Shown here in pieces: positions 44,247 through 45,696 of a DNA stretch of 45,696 nt (its first letter is position 1; every line of letters begins with the position of its first letter). A model generated the notes under the pieces. The model made no database searches. It saw only the letters and a program-made list of their open reading frames with translations, and was not told where the DNA came from. A program made the translations under genes and the position numbers. This stretch comes from JADLEX01 sp964586775 (GTDB lineage Bacteria > Lernaellota > Lernaellaia > JACKCT01), in contig CAZPJD010000241.1 in NCBI GenBank assembly GCA_964586775.1, forward strand, positions 1 through 45,696, written 5' to 3'.

Positions 44247-45461
44247 ATGCGGATGATGGAGAACCTCGGGTCGATGACGACGCGCGTGATCCTGCCGTCG
44301 TCGCTGGATTCGCTCGGCGAGGACGACCGGCGTGGCCGGCGCAATGCCATGATCGTTTCGACCTTCATGTCGGCGTTTCTGGCCGCGTTCACGATCGCGC
44401 AGTTCATCGGCTACCGGATTTGGGGCGAGCCGACGTTGTTGAATCCCGCCTGCGCTCGCATCGCGATCGCCGCGAACGTCGTCCTGATCGCGACGTTCGT
44501 CGCCTTTCTCGCGGTCAACTTTCTGGCAGCCCGCGTGGGGTGGAACGTCCGTGCGGTCTTCGCACGCACCGTCCATGCGACGCTCGGCGTCGCGATGCTG
44601 GTCTGGCTCACGCACATCCACTTTGCCGGGTCGCAGAATACGCTTCTCGCGCTACTGATTCCGGCGACGAGCTATGTCGTCATCTGGATGCTCGGTTCGA
44701 AATGGGGGTGGTTCTATTACGTGACCGGGACCACGGCGTGGCTCGTGCTCGTCACACTCGAAGCCGCGGACCTTCTGCCTTACTTTCCGCTCACGTCCAT
44801 CGAATCCGACTGGGCGGACCTATTCCTCGATCCGCGGTACGTCTCGCTCAACATCCTGCTCTACCTCTCGGCGTCGCTGGTGCCGATGCTGTTCCTGCAA
44901 ATCTTTCACGGACAGCTCGCCAAACGCACGCACGAGCTCGAGGTCGCGCGGCGCGAACTCGAAATCGCCGCGTCCACGGATTCGCTCACGGGGGCGCTGG
45001 TCCGCCGTGCGATGGAGCCGCTGTTCGAGCGCGAAATCGCCCGCGCCGAGCGGCGGGGGCATCCGCTCTCGGCGGTCGTGCTCGACATCGATCGCTTCAA
45101 GTCGGTGAATGACACCCATGGTCACGCGGTCGGCGATCTCGTGCTGCGCGCATTGGCCCAGACCGCGCGCCACGTGCTGCGTCCCTACGATTTGTTCGGC
45201 CGCATGGGCGGCGAGGAGTTCCTGATCGTGCTGCCGCACGACTCGATCGAAGACGCGCGCGCGCTCGCCGAGCGTCTGCGTGCGAAACTCGAGACCACGT
45301 CCATCGCCACGGGCGACGGACGCACTCTGCGGGTCACCGCGAGTTTCGGCGTCGCGACTCGCGGTCCGGGGGCCGCGACGTCGCGCGACGACCTTGTCGC
45401 GCAAGCCGATGCGCGTCTCTACGACGCCAAGAGCGGGGGACGCAATCGCGTTTGCGGGTAG
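44247..45461 (+). CDS. Membrane-bound diguanylate cyclase (GGDEF)
   Basis: Makes c-di-GMP from GTP. The 404-residue product has about six N-terminal membrane helices (about 33-225), a short coiled-coil linker (HELEVARRELEIAAS) and a GGDEF domain with STDSLTGAL, LDIDRFKSVNDTHGH and the active-site variant GGEEF (about 320). Five residues upstream is RPYD, an intact inhibitory I-site RxxD. All nucleotide ligands appear present, so it should be active. ATG 44247 has a GGAG site five bases upstream; ATG 44202 would precede the likely transcript start. No EAL or PilZ gene is adjacent, though the GspE-like gene elsewhere in the window lacks its c-di-GMP-binding type N-domain. Confidence 0.92.
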   Translation: MRMMENLGSMTTRVILPSSLDSLGEDDRRGRRNAMIVSTFMSAFLAAFTIAQFIGYRIWGEPTLLNPACARIAIAANVVLIATFVAFLAVNFLAARVGWNVRAVFARTVHATLGVAMLVWLTHIHFAGSQNTLLALLIPATSYVVIWMLGSKWGWFYYVTGTTAWLVLVTLEAADLLPYFPLTSIESDWADLFLDPRYVSLNILLYLSASLVPMLFLQIFHGQLAKRTHELEVARRELEIAASTDSLTGALVRRAMEPLFEREIARAERRGHPLSAVVLDIDRFKSVNDTHGHAVGDLVLRALAQTARHVLRPYDLFGRMGGEEFLIVLPHDSIEDARALAERLRAKLETTSIATGDGRTLRVTASFGVATRGPGAATSRDDLVAQADARLYDAKSGGRNRVCG

Positions 45462-45524
45462 CCCGTTCACACCCATTTCGTACGCGTCGTGATCGACGTG
45501 ACCGCGCACCCCGACGCCGTTTCG

Positions 45525-45696
45525 TCAAGTTGTCACGTTCTCCGGTCGCGTGGCGAAGACCATCAGGTCCATGACGTTGGTGTTGGTCGTCGCGGCCGTC
45601 GCGAGTTGGTCGCCGAGCGTCGCGAAAAACGTCCCCGTGTCGTGCGCGGCGAGGGCGGCGTCGGGATCGAGTCCCGCTTCGGCCGCCCGCGCCAGC
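45525..45696 (-). CDS. C-terminal end of a probable glycerate 2-kinase (MOFRL family), partial
   Basis: The frame enters from the right edge and ends at TGA 45527-45525. The visible 56 residues read LARAAEAGLDPDAALAAHDT, then FFATLGDQLATA, then NTNVMDLMVFA. This matches the C-terminal end of glycerate 2-kinases (GckA/TtuD type), where a GDL...TGPTGTNVNDL element is usual; here the Thr-Gly-Pro-Thr part reads ATAATT. Most of the gene is outside the window, so the assignment is provisional. Confidence 0.65.
   Translation of the reverse strand, partial: LARAAEAGLDPDAALAAHDTGTFFATLGDQLATAATTNTNVMDLMVFATRPENVTT

Overview
The window is a high-GC bacterial chromosome segment with tightly packed genes, Shine-Dalgarno-led starts and several lipoproteins carrying Asp-rich or Gly-rich linkers after the lipobox. 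The content is a kdp operon, a short GspE/GspF pair, MutS2, a CzcA/CzcB metal efflux pair, a multihaem cytochrome, a CHASE4 hybrid kinase and a UGA-encoded DsrE protein. It suggests a Gram-negative environmental bacterium of the deltaproteobacterial type (Desulfobacterota, Myxococcota or a related uncultured phylum). This placement is an inference from gene content; no rRNA or tRNA gene is visible.

Layout. At 1-6.6 kb, on the minus strand, lies a high-affinity K+ uptake operon: a 26-codon membrane ORF, then kdpF, kdpA, kdpB, kdpC and kdpD. kdpD runs off the left edge exactly at its H-box. At 6.8-9.4 kb is a two-gene GspF/GspE-like pair closed by a strong terminator, with a palindrome upstream. 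At 9.8-11.6 kb is a decayed cysteine-peptidase-like gene (one frameshift and two in-frame stops). At 11.7-15.5 kb are a lipoprotein, an overlapping pair of unknown genes behind a good promoter, and a BNR-repeat protein coupled to a MoaD/ThiS-like protein. At 15.5-18.1 kb are a GT39-like membrane glycosyltransferase and a strictosidine-synthase-like beta-propeller. At 18.3-23.9 kb a receiver/PPDK-ATP-grasp protein diverges from mutS2. At 23.9-28.8 kb is a CzcA/CzcB efflux operon led by a small Cys-rich protein.

At 28.9-32.4 kb is a sulfur operon on the minus strand: an ArsR-rhodanese regulator, a sulfide:quinone-oxidoreductase-like flavoprotein, a DsrE-family protein and a cysteine desulfurase. 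The DsrE reading frame is interrupted by one TGA at the first position of a (Cys/Sec)-Gly-Ser-Cys motif. A hairpin with a GGUCU apical loop starts at the right distance downstream, so this is very probably a selenoprotein. The ArsR promoter carries a perfect AT-rich palindrome over the -10 region. The likely logic is persulfide or sulfide sensing, oxidation by the flavoprotein and sulfane-sulfur relay through DsrE, rhodanese and desulfurase thiols or selenol.

At 32.4-35.3 kb an octahaem cytochrome lipoprotein on a 26-triplet collagen-like stalk diverges from a PadR regulator. At 35.4-39.6 kb are a secreted protein, a CHASE4/HAMP/PAS hybrid histidine kinase and a DUF1566-type lipoprotein. At 39.7-44.0 kb a compact four-gene minus-strand operon encodes only membrane proteins of unknown function, one with an exported fibronectin-III-like region; this is the best candidate here for an undescribed membrane complex. 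The window ends with a membrane diguanylate cyclase and the C-terminal end of a probable glycerate 2-kinase.
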